Shown here: positions 45,581-59,833 of the stretch, one piece after another
Layout of the letters: the number at the start of each line of letters is the position of its first letter
Position numbering within the stretch: position 1 is the stretch's first letter
DNA from: Paraphysomonas bandaiensis
Lineage: Eukaryota; Chrysophyceae
Length of the DNA stretch: 64,000 bases
NCBI GenBank assembly: GCA_965644295.1
Contig: CBFFRP010000207.1
Coordinates: 1 to 64,000 of the forward strand
Direction of reading: 5' to 3'
Program-made: the position numbers and the translations under genes
The notes under the pieces: model-generated
What the model was told of the DNA's origin: nothing
The model's input: the letters and a program-made list of their open reading frames with translations, nothing else
Database searches by the model: none

Positions 45581-48210
45581 TTATTGCATATTTACAACGC
45601 TACTTTTTTGTATCGTAGATTCTACATGCTCGAACTCCTCAATTTCATTTTCTTCCGCTGCTATATATTCATTTTCTTCAGGGGGGGCACAATATATTCG
45701 CTTACTTAGCGGACGTGGTAGCGCTCTTCCTTTGGCGGTGTCAGATCTTCTAAAGACATGTGGGAAATAGAGAAGTAACCCATTGGCGTAATAAAACATC
45801 AATAAAAATGTGAGACCCCACCCTGCATTATTCATATAAACATCATATAACGGTACGACGTCGTCACATCCTCCATGCCCATGCTGATTTCCCTCCACGT
45901 AATAACTCAGACATGTATGCTTTTTGTCGTAGTCATTAGCGCCTTCACAGAAATTGGGCCAAAGTCTGTGGTAAGCACATAAAACATGGCTGTTATCAGC
46001 TAAACTGGCAGCTTGTCTAACACAACGGTCCGTAGTGTTGGTGGAGTAGTCGATGACTTCCTTATCAGAGTACACCTCTGCAAACTCGGAAGTAGAAAAG
46101 AGGAGTGCTAGAAGGGCACAGCCTACAGCGAGAGATACGATATACCATATATAGTCAAAGGACCGTCTTCCAGTTATCAAAGTGAAAATATTAGATATTG
46201 CCCATAGTATCGTAAATACGGCGTAGGTTGCCTCCAACTGAAATCCGGCAGGCCAGTGCTTGGCTGCTTCTCCAGCATTGTCAAAATATACGTTTACTTT
46301 ACCGGACTCAGTGTAGAAAGAATTCGCTTCCGCCCACATCACAACGGCTATTACTGGCAAAAACCAAAGCAAAAAAAGATTCAACCAAGTCAGGCGTACT
46401 AGCTGTCTCTTCAGTTTGAAAAAATCTCGACACGGCCCATCACAGAATCTTGCCTGAAACTCCTTCGCAATATATTTAACCCAACTGTCATTGACTTCAA
46501 TATCCCCGAACCACTCCCCAGCAACCGGAAACTTTTCGGTACAAACAAAAGGCTGAGGGGGGCGCACCTTGGTGTAGGCAACGACAAGCTTCTTCTTTGG
46601 GTCAGGTTCAGGTTTCAGATCAGAGGGATACGCAACACACGGTCCCCAGAAAAAAAAATTGAAAGTAAAAGACCCGGTGAACATTCCTTTATCATTATCC
46701 CAAAACATATGGATTGTCACTGTTTGACCTTCATTCTGATCGTTGAATCTATCTCTATCATTCAGCGATCCACGTATGTACTTTTTTTGCATAATTAATG
46801 CTCCTAAAGTGTAGCAATACACCCCGCCGATCACATACTCACCAACATTGTCCATTCCCACGTTATCTGCAATGAGATCTCCCATCTGATGATCAATCGC
46901 ACGGTAATTCATCAAAGGCAAGGGGGCATGATAACGGCCTAGTCGATAGCTTTTCCCGTAAAATTGCTCCTGGACAAATGTGAATTTGTACTTGTCAAAC
47001 AGATCAACTGGGAGGTTGCAACTTCTTCCGGACAATCGAATCAAGTAGATATACATCATTGGTCGGATCTGAGCCACAATTGGAAAAAATGCAAATGTAA
47101 GTACAGTCAATACCGTTCCTATTACAAATATTATAAACATAGAACCCACGAGATTTCCTGAAGTGTATGAGTTGTAACAGTATGGGCCGCGATCATCTGA
47201 AATCAAACACTTCATGAGGCAGGATAATTCGTATGATCATAATATACCTACCACTAGGTCCCTGCCCCACCCAACATGATACCCGCTGCCCTGCAATAAA
47301 CTCGTCATCATCTTCTTCACCTCCCGCTGACACCCCTTCTCCAGCAATTTCACATACTGGTTGTATGCTATGCTTCACATGTTCGGCATCAAGCAAGCAT
47401 TCACTTGAAAAATTGTAATAGAGTACGCCAAATCCTCGATCATTACATTTTTTAATCTTCTCCGCCTTAAAAGAATCTGTTGATGACTCAAAGCAATTTC
47501 CTGTACCGAGAGCAACATATTTATATGCACCACTCGGCGTTTTGTCTTCGCACTCACTCAAGTCGTCGTAATACCTGCATATCAGCGAAACTGGAGTCAC
47601 AAACCCACATAAATAATACATTATAAAACCACTTACTCAAACACAACACTCCGTGGGAGTTTCTTCCATGGCTTCATATTTCTCGTGCACATCAGGTTCT
47701 CAAACCAGCTGTCATCGTCGCCGGTAGCTGAATCGCACACACTTTCCATAGTGGTGGCATACACTCTTGGAACACCCGTACAGTCCGATGAGTTAAAGTA
47801 ATACATTATCCTCGATAGTGACTCCGGGTCATTATCTATCGTACTGCATTCGTAGTAGTGAGAATCACCCTCTGAAGAGTCTGTGATGCATTTTCCCAGC
47901 TGTTGACCTGCAGACCATTAGCCACTACACAGGTTCCAGATGTTGCATTACCATACTGAGAATTAGCCCCTTGACACCCCCCATTAGTGTAGTAGGTGAG
48001 CACCATGTATCCAGTGGTGAATGATGAGGTGAGTCGTCTATCTGATAGTGTGTCTGTGTCTGCCGTCTCTCTCAGTGCATGTGACTTATCTCTACTCACA
48101 ACTGCACTGAAACGACTCTCAAGTAACTTCTTTTGATATTGGAAGAGCTCCGAGTGACTGGGTGTTAAGATACAGGTGACTATGATGAGAAGTATGGAGG
48201 AGTATGTCAT
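45581..48210 (-). CDS. Multi-pass membrane protein with Cys-rich ectodomain
   Basis: Four exons (48210-47952, 47907-47637, 47574-47252, 47196-45581) give 822 aa; the 44-nt first intron resolves an apparent frame break. A signal peptide (SSILLIIVTCILTPSHS) precedes an ectodomain of two to three related Cys-containing units: YYTNGGCQGANSQYG..CITD, MYYFNSSDCTGVPRV..C, YYDDLSECEDK..C, YYNFSSECLLD..C. Then LVGSMFIIFVIGTVLTVLTF (TM), a large soluble loop, NLFLLWFLPVIAVVMW, YAVFTILWAISNIFTLI, YIWYIVSLAVGCALLALLF and LTFLLMFYYANGLLLYF, with an acidic C-tail. About five membrane spans. It may be a receptor or transporter; I do not recognise the family. Asn-x-Ser/Thr sites fit extracellular exposure. 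Confidence 0.8.
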
Positions 48211-49180
48211 CGTCTGTGTGTATGTGTATGTATGTATGTACAGTTACTTTCTGACAGTTAAGATACGGCTGTAGTATGAACTACAGGCCAGCGTCTACAT
48301 GACAGGGACGCATAGAGGAGGGGAGGAGGATGATAGCCTACTGTCAACTCTTTCAGATCATCAGGAGTGAGCTGCTGGGTGTAATCTGATAGTTTGATGT
48401 TGTAATTGATATTATCATATATACACACAGCTCATATGGAGTGTGTGTGTACTGCTGTACATGCTGATGTATGCTATGAGCTAAGAACGTGTACATATGT
48501 ACAGGTGCAGCAGTACTCTCCATATACAAATACACCGCTGTGGACTGTATAGCGTATACTACTGCTGTAGTCCACTATACAATGCTACACCGTAACGGAA
48601 CGACTGTTATACAGCAGTATATACCGGTATACAGCAGATGTATTATGGGTGTGATACGGCGGTAGGTCGTGCAGAGTTTGCTGTATGTATATGTATGTAT
48701 ATGTATGTAGGAAGTAGGGTCCCAACTAATGCCGATTTCAGATTTTTTGGTTCCTGCTTGTGCCGATTTTTTTATAGAAAAGTGCACGATTGGTATGAAG
48801 ATTAACTGACTTCAGGCAGATCTCTCATACATACATGCACTGAGTCGCACATTGCACATAAGGTTGCACATTATACTGCGCACCATTCATATCAGACAAT
48901 GCCACAACAGTATCAATGTAAGCTCGTGCCCAATACATAACGTAGGGGCTCTGAATCCATGCCGTTGTTGGGACCATCGACCAGTCTGCAGCGATATCGC
49001 AACAACAAGGGATCTTCCTGACTATGTGCCTCATAGGACAGTAGTGAATCGTGTACTTTGATCATTGGGAGACTCGCCTTTGCCTGATAAAGTATCTAGG
49101 AAGGATGGAAACATACCAACTATGACCAGAGAGAGGTCTCATGGTTGGAGGTATGAAACTGCGGTTAAGCTCCTCTCTCT
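48211..49180. other. TATG-rich spacer
   Basis: Upstream of the membrane-protein gene; contains TATGTATG/TGTATATG tracts (48215-48245, 48680-48715). Short ORFs on both strands at 48825-49061 are complementary to each other and lack domains. Confidence 0.45.
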
Positions 49181-49295
49181 ACGGTGAATCTACACTCTGA
49201 AGGAGCGCAAAATATTTGTTTGCAAGGTAGTTGTTATTTTGTGCTTATCTACTTGTGTATATGTCTACGATTTATAATATCATGTATATCTAGTT

Positions 49296-49960
49296 GCCTT
49301 GTTGAAGGGTGTCATCTCCACAACTGGAAGAGAAATCATACTGGAAAAGTATGGTGCTGTATTGTACACACAATCGATGATAGGGCACAGTTTCGGGATA
49401 TTCTTCGGCTAGACTTTGGTAGTACCGAAGATGCGTCCTCTTTTCGCTACTTCTGCAAAAGACCCTCCAACTACACCATTGTGGATATGGTCTTCCCTCT
49501 TGGTCGTACCCAGAGCCATATTTCCAACAGCGTTGACCGCGATATTATGGCCTCGACGTCTGAACTTCTGGACCGATTAGACGTCTGATCTTCATAAGCG
49601 CTTCATGTAGGAAGTACTACATGTGCATTCACATTCATGCGGTTGGAAGAGGCCTATTGCGGCAAGAGTTCAATTCGCTCCAACTTTATGGTTCCCGGAA
49701 AGCTTTGAATTCCGGTGACGCCAGGCTTCTCCAGACATTCGGATTGTTCTGTCGCTGGTTTCTCACAGGAGCGCCAGGTGGCTGTGGAAGAGCAGCCGAG
49801 GATGAAACACATGGTATTATGTGGAGCCGTATGAGGGGGGTTCAGACTTCTGCCTTCTCATCAAGAGCACCACGGCATATTTCCATGAGAAGGGCTGGAT
49901 CACCCCCGCCCGCGAATACTAATATTTGTAGTAGTTTATATGTTTATATCATGTAAACGA
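49296..49960 (+). pseudogene. Possible decayed coding segment
   Basis: An open frame to 49588 has ordinary protein-like composition (GKVWCCIVHTIDDRAQFRD then LRLDFGSTEDASSFRYFC) with no clear start. A further stretch at 49800-49920 reads YYVEPYEGGSDFCLLIKSTT in another frame. Together they look like the remains of one gene broken by frameshifts or by introns I could not place. No family recognised. Confidence 0.25.
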
Positions 49961-50344
49961 TGTGTGAACTGCACACCTTTACACCTGCCATATGTGAACA
50001 ACTACACACCACATTTTTCTCCTATAAGAGTACTCAATATAAATATCTCCTATACTCATTATTAATTTCTTTTAATACTTGAATCTTATTTCCACTACTA
50101 CTTACCAGGGTTGCGAAAAAATTAATTGGTGAGATGCAAACACTACCCAAGAATCCAATTATTGTCGTTGCAATTAATTGCCTTCTACTCTAGTGCTTGA
50201 TTTTAACATAGCTTTCACTACTTACTTCTGCTAGCTACCTTCGCCCTCAAAAAAGTCTGAATCGCACCTTTTATTCTGAGTTCTCCGGGAAACTAACGTG
50301 AGCCCCATATATAGTAAGCAGATATTGTTCTGCCCACTCATAGC

Positions 50345-50640
50345 AGAATGTTTGTGTGATACACGGGACAAAATAAGTGTCACTTCTCGTATAAACGTCT
50401 TTGGGCCTTGACTATTAAACAGGAATGGGCCCACCTCAAGAGTATCTGGGGTATTGGACTGCATACTGAAGCCATGCATCCGGGCTATTCACCTTAAGGA
50501 CAGAGAGGGAAAGTGGCTGCACCATGGTGCTTGTGGTGACGCACAAGCAGCTTTCGTAGCGCCAAATAGTAGGATATCTTAGTTAAGCACTAGTTAATTA
50601 TATTGCTTGGCTACATTAGTGCTGACTCTTACACGCCTAC
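50345..50640 (+). repeat. Dispersed repeat, copy 3
   Basis: Same family as 13200-13870 (opposite strand) and 45089-45156. Shared blocks include ACGTCTTTGGGCCTTGACTA, GGGCCCACCTCAAGAGTATC, GCATCCGGGCTATTCACCTT, CTGCACCATGGTGCTTGTGG, GACGCACAAGCAGCTTTCGT and AATAGTAGGATAT, then a tail with CACTAGTTA. Order is kept over about 250 bp. No ORF. Confidence 0.75.
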
Positions 50641-51460
50641 TGCTAATAATCAGACATTCACTACTAGCTACTTTCGCAAGAACTATCTACTGAATTGATC
50701 CGAAGTCACCAATCAGCATCATCTGAACACTGGCCAGTGGATAGTCCCTTTCCAGCGCTTACAGTGCATTCCAACACGCGCTTCGTCGACCAATGTGTCA
50801 AATATAGTGATATATATTCTTTTACCATTACTAACATCACCATCACCCATATGATTGCATACGTGTCAACCTCTAGTATTGAGGTAGGTGCATTGCTTTG
50901 GATTAATAGGAACGTAATGATGATATCATACAAAATTCATACACAATTATGAGTGCACAGTATCTACAGAGCTACATTCTACAAACATACAGGCTGTGTA
51001 GAGTCACGTGGTGTTTGTATTCCAGGTGATACACACAGTCATGTGTGCTACACAGAGTCTTAAATATCGGGCTACATTCAATGTTTTGAGGGAATTAGGC
51101 CTCGGATTCGAGTCCAGCACTATTGAATTAGTACAGAATGCTGTTTGTGTCCTCAGAGTCACATGGTGTGTTGATGTATCGTGTAGAGTGTGTGAAGGAC
51201 TGTCATCAGTGGAGTGAGGGGGGTCATGAAAACCGGCACTAATAGGATCCTAAAAAAAAAGATAACTGAAAAACCCCTTAAGGGCACTCACTTTGGACAT
51301 GAATAACTCGAGATCCAAATCATGAATCAAGCTGGTCAATTATAATGCATCTCACACAAAATCATTCCACATCTGATGACGTATTTGCTAACGTCATCGC
51401 CACTCTGTGACTGAAACTGTGATTGACTGAAAACACCTAAAAAACCGGCATTAGTGGGGA
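50641..51460. other. Intergenic, no gene accepted
   Basis: Complementary ORFs at 50695-50952 cover the same DNA on both strands and have no domain. Two related TCCTAAAAAA/CACCTAAAAAACCGGCA-type blocks occur near 51232-51260 and 51430-51455. No other structure seen. Confidence 0.4.
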
Positions 51461-51469
51461 CCCTACTTC

Positions 51470-51552
51470 CTATATGTATGTATATGTATGTATATGTATG
51501 TATATGTATATGTATGTATATGTATGTATATGTATGTATATGTATATGTATG

Positions 51553-51584
<32 letters not shown>

Positions 51585-51750
51585 TGTATGTATGTATGTA
51601 TGTATGTATGTATGTATATGTATGTATATGTATATGTATGTATATGTATGTATATATGTATATGTATGTATATGTATATGTATATGTATGTATATGTATG
51701 TATATGTATATGTATGTATGTATGTATATGAATATGTATGTATATGTATG

Positions 51751-51782
<32 letters not shown>

Positions 51783-52100
51783 TATGTATGTATATGTATG
51801 TATATGTATATGTATGTATGTATGTATATGAATATGTATGTATATGTATGTATATGTATATGTATGTATGTATGTATATGAATATGTATGTATATGTATG
51901 TATATGTATGTATATGTATATGTATGTATATGTATGTATATGTATGTATATGTATATGTATGTATGTATATGTATGTATGTATATGTATGTATATGTATG
52001 TATATGTATGTATATGTATGTATATGTATATGTATGTATATGTATGTATATGTATGTATATGTATATGTATGTATATGTATATGTATGTATATGTATATG
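51470..52100 (+). repeat. TATG/TATATG microsatellite
   Basis: About 630 bp of TATG and TATATG units, with GAATATG interruptions at about 51728, 51828 and 51878 marking internal duplications of a roughly 50-100 bp block. All ORFs over it are poly-(YVCM/YIHT) artefacts. It ends about 125 bp before the RuvB-like 2 start codon. Confidence 0.97.
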
Positions 52101-52225
52101 ATGGTGCACCAGCCGCAGTATGTATTGGCAGCACGCCGCTTGATAGACTATTAACAGACACACCAGACAGATAGACAGACAGAGAGAGACTGTCAGATCA
52201 CCGAAGAGGAAATATTTCAAGCAAC

Positions 52226-53761
<1,536 letters not shown>

Positions 53762-54237
53762 GTGTAGATGTTTTATTGCACTGTGCCAGTTTAACTCGGC
53801 CTTGATTCTAACATAGTAGGTAGATCACAAATTGACTTGTGGAGTTATTACATGTTCTAATCAATTCAAAATCTTTTTAAGCTGTGAAAGCTATTCGTCC
53901 CACATTTGCATCCCATTTGGCTTCATGCGCATTTGTTGACCATAGAAATCAAATGTGAAATCGTGTTACTTCTCACTTCATTCTAGAAACCAAAATTTTA
54001 TTCGTGGTACATATGTATCATTTCTATAGAGAATAATAGAATATGCTGATGATATGGCCAGCTCTAATTCGTTTCGCTAAAATTTGCCCATATTTGAAAT
54101 ATTCCACATTCAACTTGTTTTTCATAATTTGCAATGACGGATCTATTTACTTTATCGACACACCAACTGCCATATGACAAAAACTATTACTAAGTACTAC
54201 AACAAATCAGCACAGTTATTTTAAATTACAACACTCA
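53762..54237. other. Spacer between convergent genes
   Basis: AT-rich, between the 3' ends of RuvB-like 2 and the oxygenase; would hold both terminators and poly(A) sites. No ORF. Confidence 0.5.
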
Positions 54238-55295
54238 CTATGTCGCTGATGTTATATCTGGGTAGCTACGTCTATAAGCTCGGTATAAGTGTTCCCCATA
54301 TATATAAACGGGATCTTTATTTTCATGCATCAAAGCAAGAGGATTGCCAGCTGCATCAGACAATTTGCTCTCCAAGTCGGGTTCAAAAAAAAATGGAATA
54401 GAGTAACGTGATCGTTCACACTCAGGGTTCAATACTCGGTGAGGTGTGGCTCGAAAAACATCGCACGACCACGCCTGCAAAGCATCTCCAATATTCACTG
54501 CAAATGTATTCTTAAGTGGTGGTACTGATATCCATTCTCCACTTCGGGTCTGCGCCTCGAGGCCTGCCACGCCATCGTCCTGTAGAATCATAGTAAGGAA
54601 TCCGTAGTCTGTGTGTGGACCTATTCCCTGCTGTTTTTCTCGAGTAGGTGGGTACTTTATAAATCGAACGATGGAGAATGGGTGTTCGAAATACGGAGCC
54701 AGTTCTTTGGGGTCACGGTCAAGAATAAGGGCCGCATTATTCATGATTATTCTTCCGACTTTACACATTTCAAATATATACTGATTCAAAAAAGAACGGA
54801 ACTGTACTTGGTTACGAGATGGCCATTGATTTGGGCCACGTAACGACTTCCAGCCTTTAGTGTCAGTTGCAGTTTCATCCAAACCAAAGTCAAACTACAA
54901 CACTCTATTTAAACAAAGAAATAAGTAATATTTTATAAACTTACGGTTTCCTTAAAGTCTGGCATCCCAAGAGTAAACTCCTCATTGACTGAACTCCATC
55001 CTCTGAAGTGTTGTGATTTGGATAAATGGATCTCACGCTTCTCCTCTACAGTCATATCGAATGAACTCCTCACACACTGATGAGCCTCTGCTATCATACT
55101 ATCAGAGAGACAGTCTGATATGTAGAAGAAGCCCACATCTGTTAAGGCGATCCGCAGCTTCTCTCTTTCTTTAGAACAGTTATTCTTTAGCCTGTGAATG
55201 CTTACAGTCTGCAGAGTGGATATGTATGTATGTCTGTATGAGGGTTTGCTGTTAATTATATGGGAAGATAATAGAGATGAAACCACTCGAGACAT
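54238..55295 (-). CDS. 2-oxoglutarate/Fe(II) dioxygenase, isopenicillin N synthase-like
   Basis: Two exons (55295-54945, 54894-54238), 335 aa. The N-terminal DIOX_N-like part has LRIALTDVGFFYISDCLSD and EKREIHLSKSQHFRGW. The catalytic core has GPHTDYGFLTMILQDD (H-x-D iron ligands), LEAQTRSGEWISVPP, FAVNIGDALQAWS, RATPHRVLNP (distal His) and RSRYSIPFFFEPD (R-x-S that binds 2-oxoglutarate). All key residues are present, so it is likely active. The family hydroxylates or oxidises diverse small molecules (gibberellins, flavonoids, beta-lactams), and the substrate cannot be read from sequence. The first 25 residues (SRVVSSLLSSHIINSKPSYR) could be a mitochondrial-type presequence. Divergent from the GH16 gene 366 bp away. 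Confidence 0.92.
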
Positions 55296-55660
55296 GGAAG
55301 GAGAGAGCGGGGGTGACGCCTGTGTCTTTAGAGTAACGATAGACCCACAGTGATGATACTGTTATGGACTATATGATGATGCTCTTCTGTAATCTTCTCA
55401 GTGATGTACTGCTGTATATATATATCTGTACAAGTACATACAGCAGTACATTATTGATACGGCTGTGCAGTACGAAGTGTGTTTCTGTATTAAAACTGTG
55501 GATTTTCTATTCAAGAACCCTCATTTTATGGTCAGTAGTACATAAAACATCAGCAGCAATAAACTGCAATCATGATGCCATATATACATACAGACACTGC
55601 CGTCTGCTCATATATACTCTACATTCAACCCCATATTTACTCATACACAAGCAACTAACC
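55296..55660. promoter_or_regulatory. Shared upstream region, oxygenase and GH16 genes
   Basis: Divergent intergenic region of 365 bp with TATATATATATC at about 55415 and CATATATAC-type boxes near 55580-55620. Promoter elements cannot be assigned reliably. Confidence 0.4.
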
Positions 55661-56775
55661 ATGACCCATCTCCTGTCCCTCATCCCATACCTCTCTCTAT
55701 GTCTCCTCTATCAGGTTCAGTCCCATAACTATACTATGGATATATCTCTACAGGGAAACAGTTTCTTCGATGGGTTTATATTCGAGACTATAGACGACCC
55801 CACTCACGGTAACACTACACTACATCCATCGCTTGACCCCTCCCTCACCCCTATACAGGCTATGTCGACTATGTGGATGCCGAGTATGCATATGGGAATG
55901 GTTTGGCGTATGTTACTACTGATGAGAAGGTGTTCATAGGAGCAGACAGCATTAATGTCGTCGGCGACTATGACAGAGGAAGAAAATCTATTCGACTAAA
56001 ATCAAAACAAGCTTACAATGGAAATAATTTGATTGTCATTGACTTGGATCACATGCCCACCACGAATGGGTATCTGCCGGCAGGTTGCTCTGCATGGCCA
56101 GCTTTCTGGTATAATAATTCCGTTCGACGAGAATGTATTTAACATGGTTATGTAATATATAGGTTGTTTGGTCCTGACTGGCCATATAATGGCGAAATTG
56201 ATGTTATTGAATACCAGAATTCTGACTCAATTGTCTCTACCACACTGCATACAAATGATGGGTGCGACCAGTCTGGTGAGGACACCTCCACTTTCACTGG
56301 ACACTGGGGTACGGGAAGTCAAGGAAACCCGTCAGATAACTGTGATGTTAATGCATGGGACCAATGGACAAATGAGGGATGCGGTATTATTGGTGACTCC
56401 CAGCCTGTTGGACAAAGTTTCAATGACCAAGGTGGTGGAGTGTATGCAACCGAATGGGTTGTGGATGAATACATACGGGTATTCTACTTTCCACACGGCT
56501 ACGTACCCGAAGACCTAGCAAGTCGTACGAATCCTAACCCAGATACATGGGGAACTCCCTACGCCCGCTTCGAACTAGGAGACAATTGCCCGTCGAGCCA
56601 TTTTATTGACAATCAGATAGTATTTGATATTACTTTTTGTGGTGACTGGGCAGGCGCGACTTTTCCAGATATGTGTTCTTATGATGTTTCCTGCACAGAC
56701 TATGTGAAGTACAATCCCGATACCTTCAAAGAATCGTACTGGTTAGTTAATTATGTGGATGTATATTCGAGCTAG
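55661..56775 (+). CDS. Secreted GH16-family beta-glucanase
   Basis: Three exons (55661-55808, 55859-56108, 56163-56775), 336 aa. A signal peptide (THLLSLIPYLSLCLLYQVQS) precedes a single GH16 domain. Landmarks: FFDGFIFETIDDPTHGYVDY, CSAWPAFWLFGPDWP and NGEIDVIEYQN, where E-I-D-x-x-E holds the nucleophile and acid/base; then STTLHTNDGC, and TEWVVDEYIRVFYFP. GH16 enzymes cleave or rearrange beta-1,3 or beta-1,3/1,4-glucans. The layout resembles the fungal mixed-linkage glucanase/laminarinase-like branch. The catalytic glutamates are both present. Probable role in wall or storage-glucan (laminarin-type) turnover or feeding, by inference. Confidence 0.93.
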
Positions 56776-57406
56776 ATATTCTACCCTACTATTCTAGCCA
56801 CTTATTATGTGCTACCTCTCACAGCATCGTGACTTGTTCACAATTAACCGAGCATAAGTATATGCTAGTCATGGTGTGAGATTGGTTAACTATGTACTAT
56901 GTATCACTGGTTTGTGACAACTATAATTGTGTTTGCCTGACTGAATTTCTTTGTAATAAACAATAATTATTCTGCTATGTATAGTATTTTGAAGCATCAT
57001 AGGTGTTAGATTCTGTCATAAATTTGTCAATGATCTGTAAATATTACTGTTGTTAGGATCAGATCTGATAACGGTTGAATTTATTACTAGAAACAATAGT
57101 AACGACTGGACCATATGTTAAGATTTGAATTGGCTTTAGGGTCAAATGCGAATGGTAGTTTGTATTCTTTGTAGTGTATATCACAGTTCAATAGATATAA
57201 CCTATAATCATTATAATGTAGTAAGGTTCACGCTTCTTCGTGCATACAATGTTATAATTTCTGTGTTTGTTTTTCGCATGCAGAGGATACATATTTATTA
57301 CTTGCCTACTCCACACAAGCAATAAGTGAAACGCATACAATCCGCACAAATGGCACAGTTAGAGTGCTGGTTGTTAGTACGGTAGAAAACGCATCATAGC
57401 CCTAAT
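56776..57406. other. Spacer between convergent genes
   Basis: AT-rich 3' flank of GH16 and of the metallopeptidase gene. An AATAAA box occurs at about 56956. No gene seen. Confidence 0.5.
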
Positions 57407-59169
57407 TTATGGAAACACTTTCGACACTACGTGCTTAACGAAATCACTTTCGACGGTCATTTCAGCTAATATAGATTCCAGAGCCTGTCCATTCATAGCA
57501 TCTTCCGCATCCAAGATTTCAAGGTACTTCTGAGAGAATGTATCCAACACCTCCACAGTTTTCGAATCATCAATGACAACCTCACCTGCTTCATTAAGCG
57601 ACAGGTATCCATGCCTGTTGTACACACCATATGCATAAATCTGAAAGATGATGTACGGTCGCAGCGGCTCGGACTTAAACTTCGCGAAGTACCTGAGGGC
57701 ATCCAATGCAAAATGGGCGAGGCATTCCTTGAGGTGTGGAAGAGTGAGGACATTCTTCGTATACAGCAGACGCAGAGTAAACATTGCTGTCAACTCAGCT
57801 CGCGGTTCTTCAAGCAGAGTCACAACAGACGGGCTACCCAGAGATTCCTCGACCGTCTCCAAGTTATATATGGCATGCCCGACTTCATGGGCAGCAACAT
57901 GCCACACTAGCTGCTCAACCGCATCCGGCTTGTATTTAGCAACCACCTAGGCAACAAAAAACGATAATTAACATGCTACCAAAACAATAAAGGTATATTT
58001 TGACAATAAAATAGACGTAAAATAATTTTTGAAAGTCAGGACAATCTGTGGGCCTACAAACAACATACCGCATTCGGGTCATGGAAGACTTTTTGGATGT
58101 ATAAGAGGTTCTGGTTGACTCTAGCTTCGGTCTCCACTGCATCAAAATAAATCTTGACCCCTTTCTCGACCTTAACATCCACTCGGTTGGGGATAGACTG
58201 GCCAGAAAATGAGAACTGTAACGAAATTCCAGTCTTGAATGGGATGTAGTAAATGCCAGCCATGGTGTTACCCAATGCTGTCAGTCCTTCTCTTGATATT
58301 TGCGTGTCACGTCCTCTAAAGTACTCCATCATGTGATTCTGAATGTCTCGAATAGTTGCATTCTCGGAAGCATAAGTGTCATCCAGAAATCGGAGAGAAA
58401 AATCAGGAGTAGCCTTCCGTCGCAGAGGATCTCCGTACCCAGTCTCAATATCATGAACCACTTGAATATTACCTTTCGTGTCCATCCACTTTCGGTCGAG
58501 GTCTGCCCATAGCTTCTCGAGAGTAGGGGCATCCCCGTCAGAAGAATGACACAGGCGATAATGCTCAAAGAATTCGATGTACTTTTGCTCGTCAGCAGAA
58601 ACATTAGGCAAAGCTTTCATTTGCTCAATCATCTCATCCATTGCACCCAAAATAGGCAGCAAAGAATTTTCAAAATGCTTCGCAAATGAAGTTGTATAGT
58701 AGCCATCCGTATCGTTGTGCAACACAATCGTGTAGTGGGAGTAGCAGGCCTTGTCCGTAGGTGGTGATGCAGCAATCTTTGCTGTAATAGAAGGCTCTTG
58801 CACAGATTGCAAGTAGGCAATATAGTATGCATCATACAATCCAGATATCTTAGCACAGCCGACAATCATAGTCCTCTCAAAGGCACTGAATCCGGTGTCA
58901 TCTCCCATCTCGTTCATCACTGATACAGTGAGATCTCTGCACAGCTGCATGCGATGCATCTTCGCACGAATCACTGTATACCATTCATCAGAAAACTCTT
59001 CAATTCCCGCTAGATTTGATTCGAAGACAACTCTTTCGATCTTTGATCTGACGTGAGAGTCTCTCTCGGAGAGATAATTCGCTGTGAACTCATCTTTAGT
59101 TAATGCATCTATTTGCTTTAGAAGAGCCACTCGGCGAAGACCGTTGAGAGAAGAAGTGGAGGGGGACAT
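57407..59169 (-). CDS. HEXXH zinc metallopeptidase, DPP III-like (M49-related)
   Basis: Two exons (59169-58069, 57946-57407), 546 aa. The start is the ATG at MSPSTSSLNG; the upstream ORF extension is microsatellite. The zinc site is VAAHEVGHAIYNLE, with a downstream TLLEEPRAELTAMFTLRLL that supplies the third ligand Glu. EE-x-R-A-E is what dipeptidyl peptidase III has. True DPP III has HEXXGH with one extra residue; here it is the plain HEXXH spacing, and the protein is shorter than the usual 700 or more residues. The N-terminal half is helical and acidic. No signal peptide, so cytosolic. DPP III removes dipeptides from oligopeptides; I infer a related exopeptidase of an unassigned subfamily. 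Confidence 0.78.
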
Positions 59170-59249
59170 GATGTGCTGTACTGTGTTTTGGATACCACGA
59201 CACTGATAATAACAATCTAACAATATAGACATACACACACAGAGCATAT

Positions 59250-59802
59250 ACATACATACTACATACATACATACATACTACATACATACATACATACATA
59301 CATACATACATACATACATACATACATACATACATACATACATACATACATACATACATACATACATACATACATACATACATACATACATACATACATA
59401 CATACATACATACATACATACATACATACATACATACATACATACATACATACATACATACATACATACATACATACATACATACATACATACATACATA
59501 CATACATACATACATACATACATACATACATACATACATACATACATACATACATACATACATACATACATACATACATACATACATACATACATACATA
59601 CATACATACATACATACATACATACATACATACATACATACATACATACATACATACATACATACATACATACATACATACATACATACATACATACATA
59701 CATACATACATACATACATACATACATACATACATACATACATACATACATACATACATACATACATACATACATACATACATACATACATACATACATA
59801 CA

Positions 59803-59830
<28 letters not shown>
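59250..59830 (+). repeat. TACA tetranucleotide microsatellite, about 137 perfect units
   Basis: From 59281 to about 59829 the sequence is TACA repeats without a break; 59250-59280 has two ACTACATAC interruptions. All ORFs over it (CMYV repeats) are artefacts. It begins about 80 bp upstream of the metallopeptidase start codon. Confidence 0.98.

Positions 59831-59833
<3 letters not shown>

Noticed and set aside
47836-48000. Apparent frameshift in the membrane-protein gene
   Set aside because: A 44-nt GT-AG intron (47951-47908) restores the frame and a full 822-codon product.
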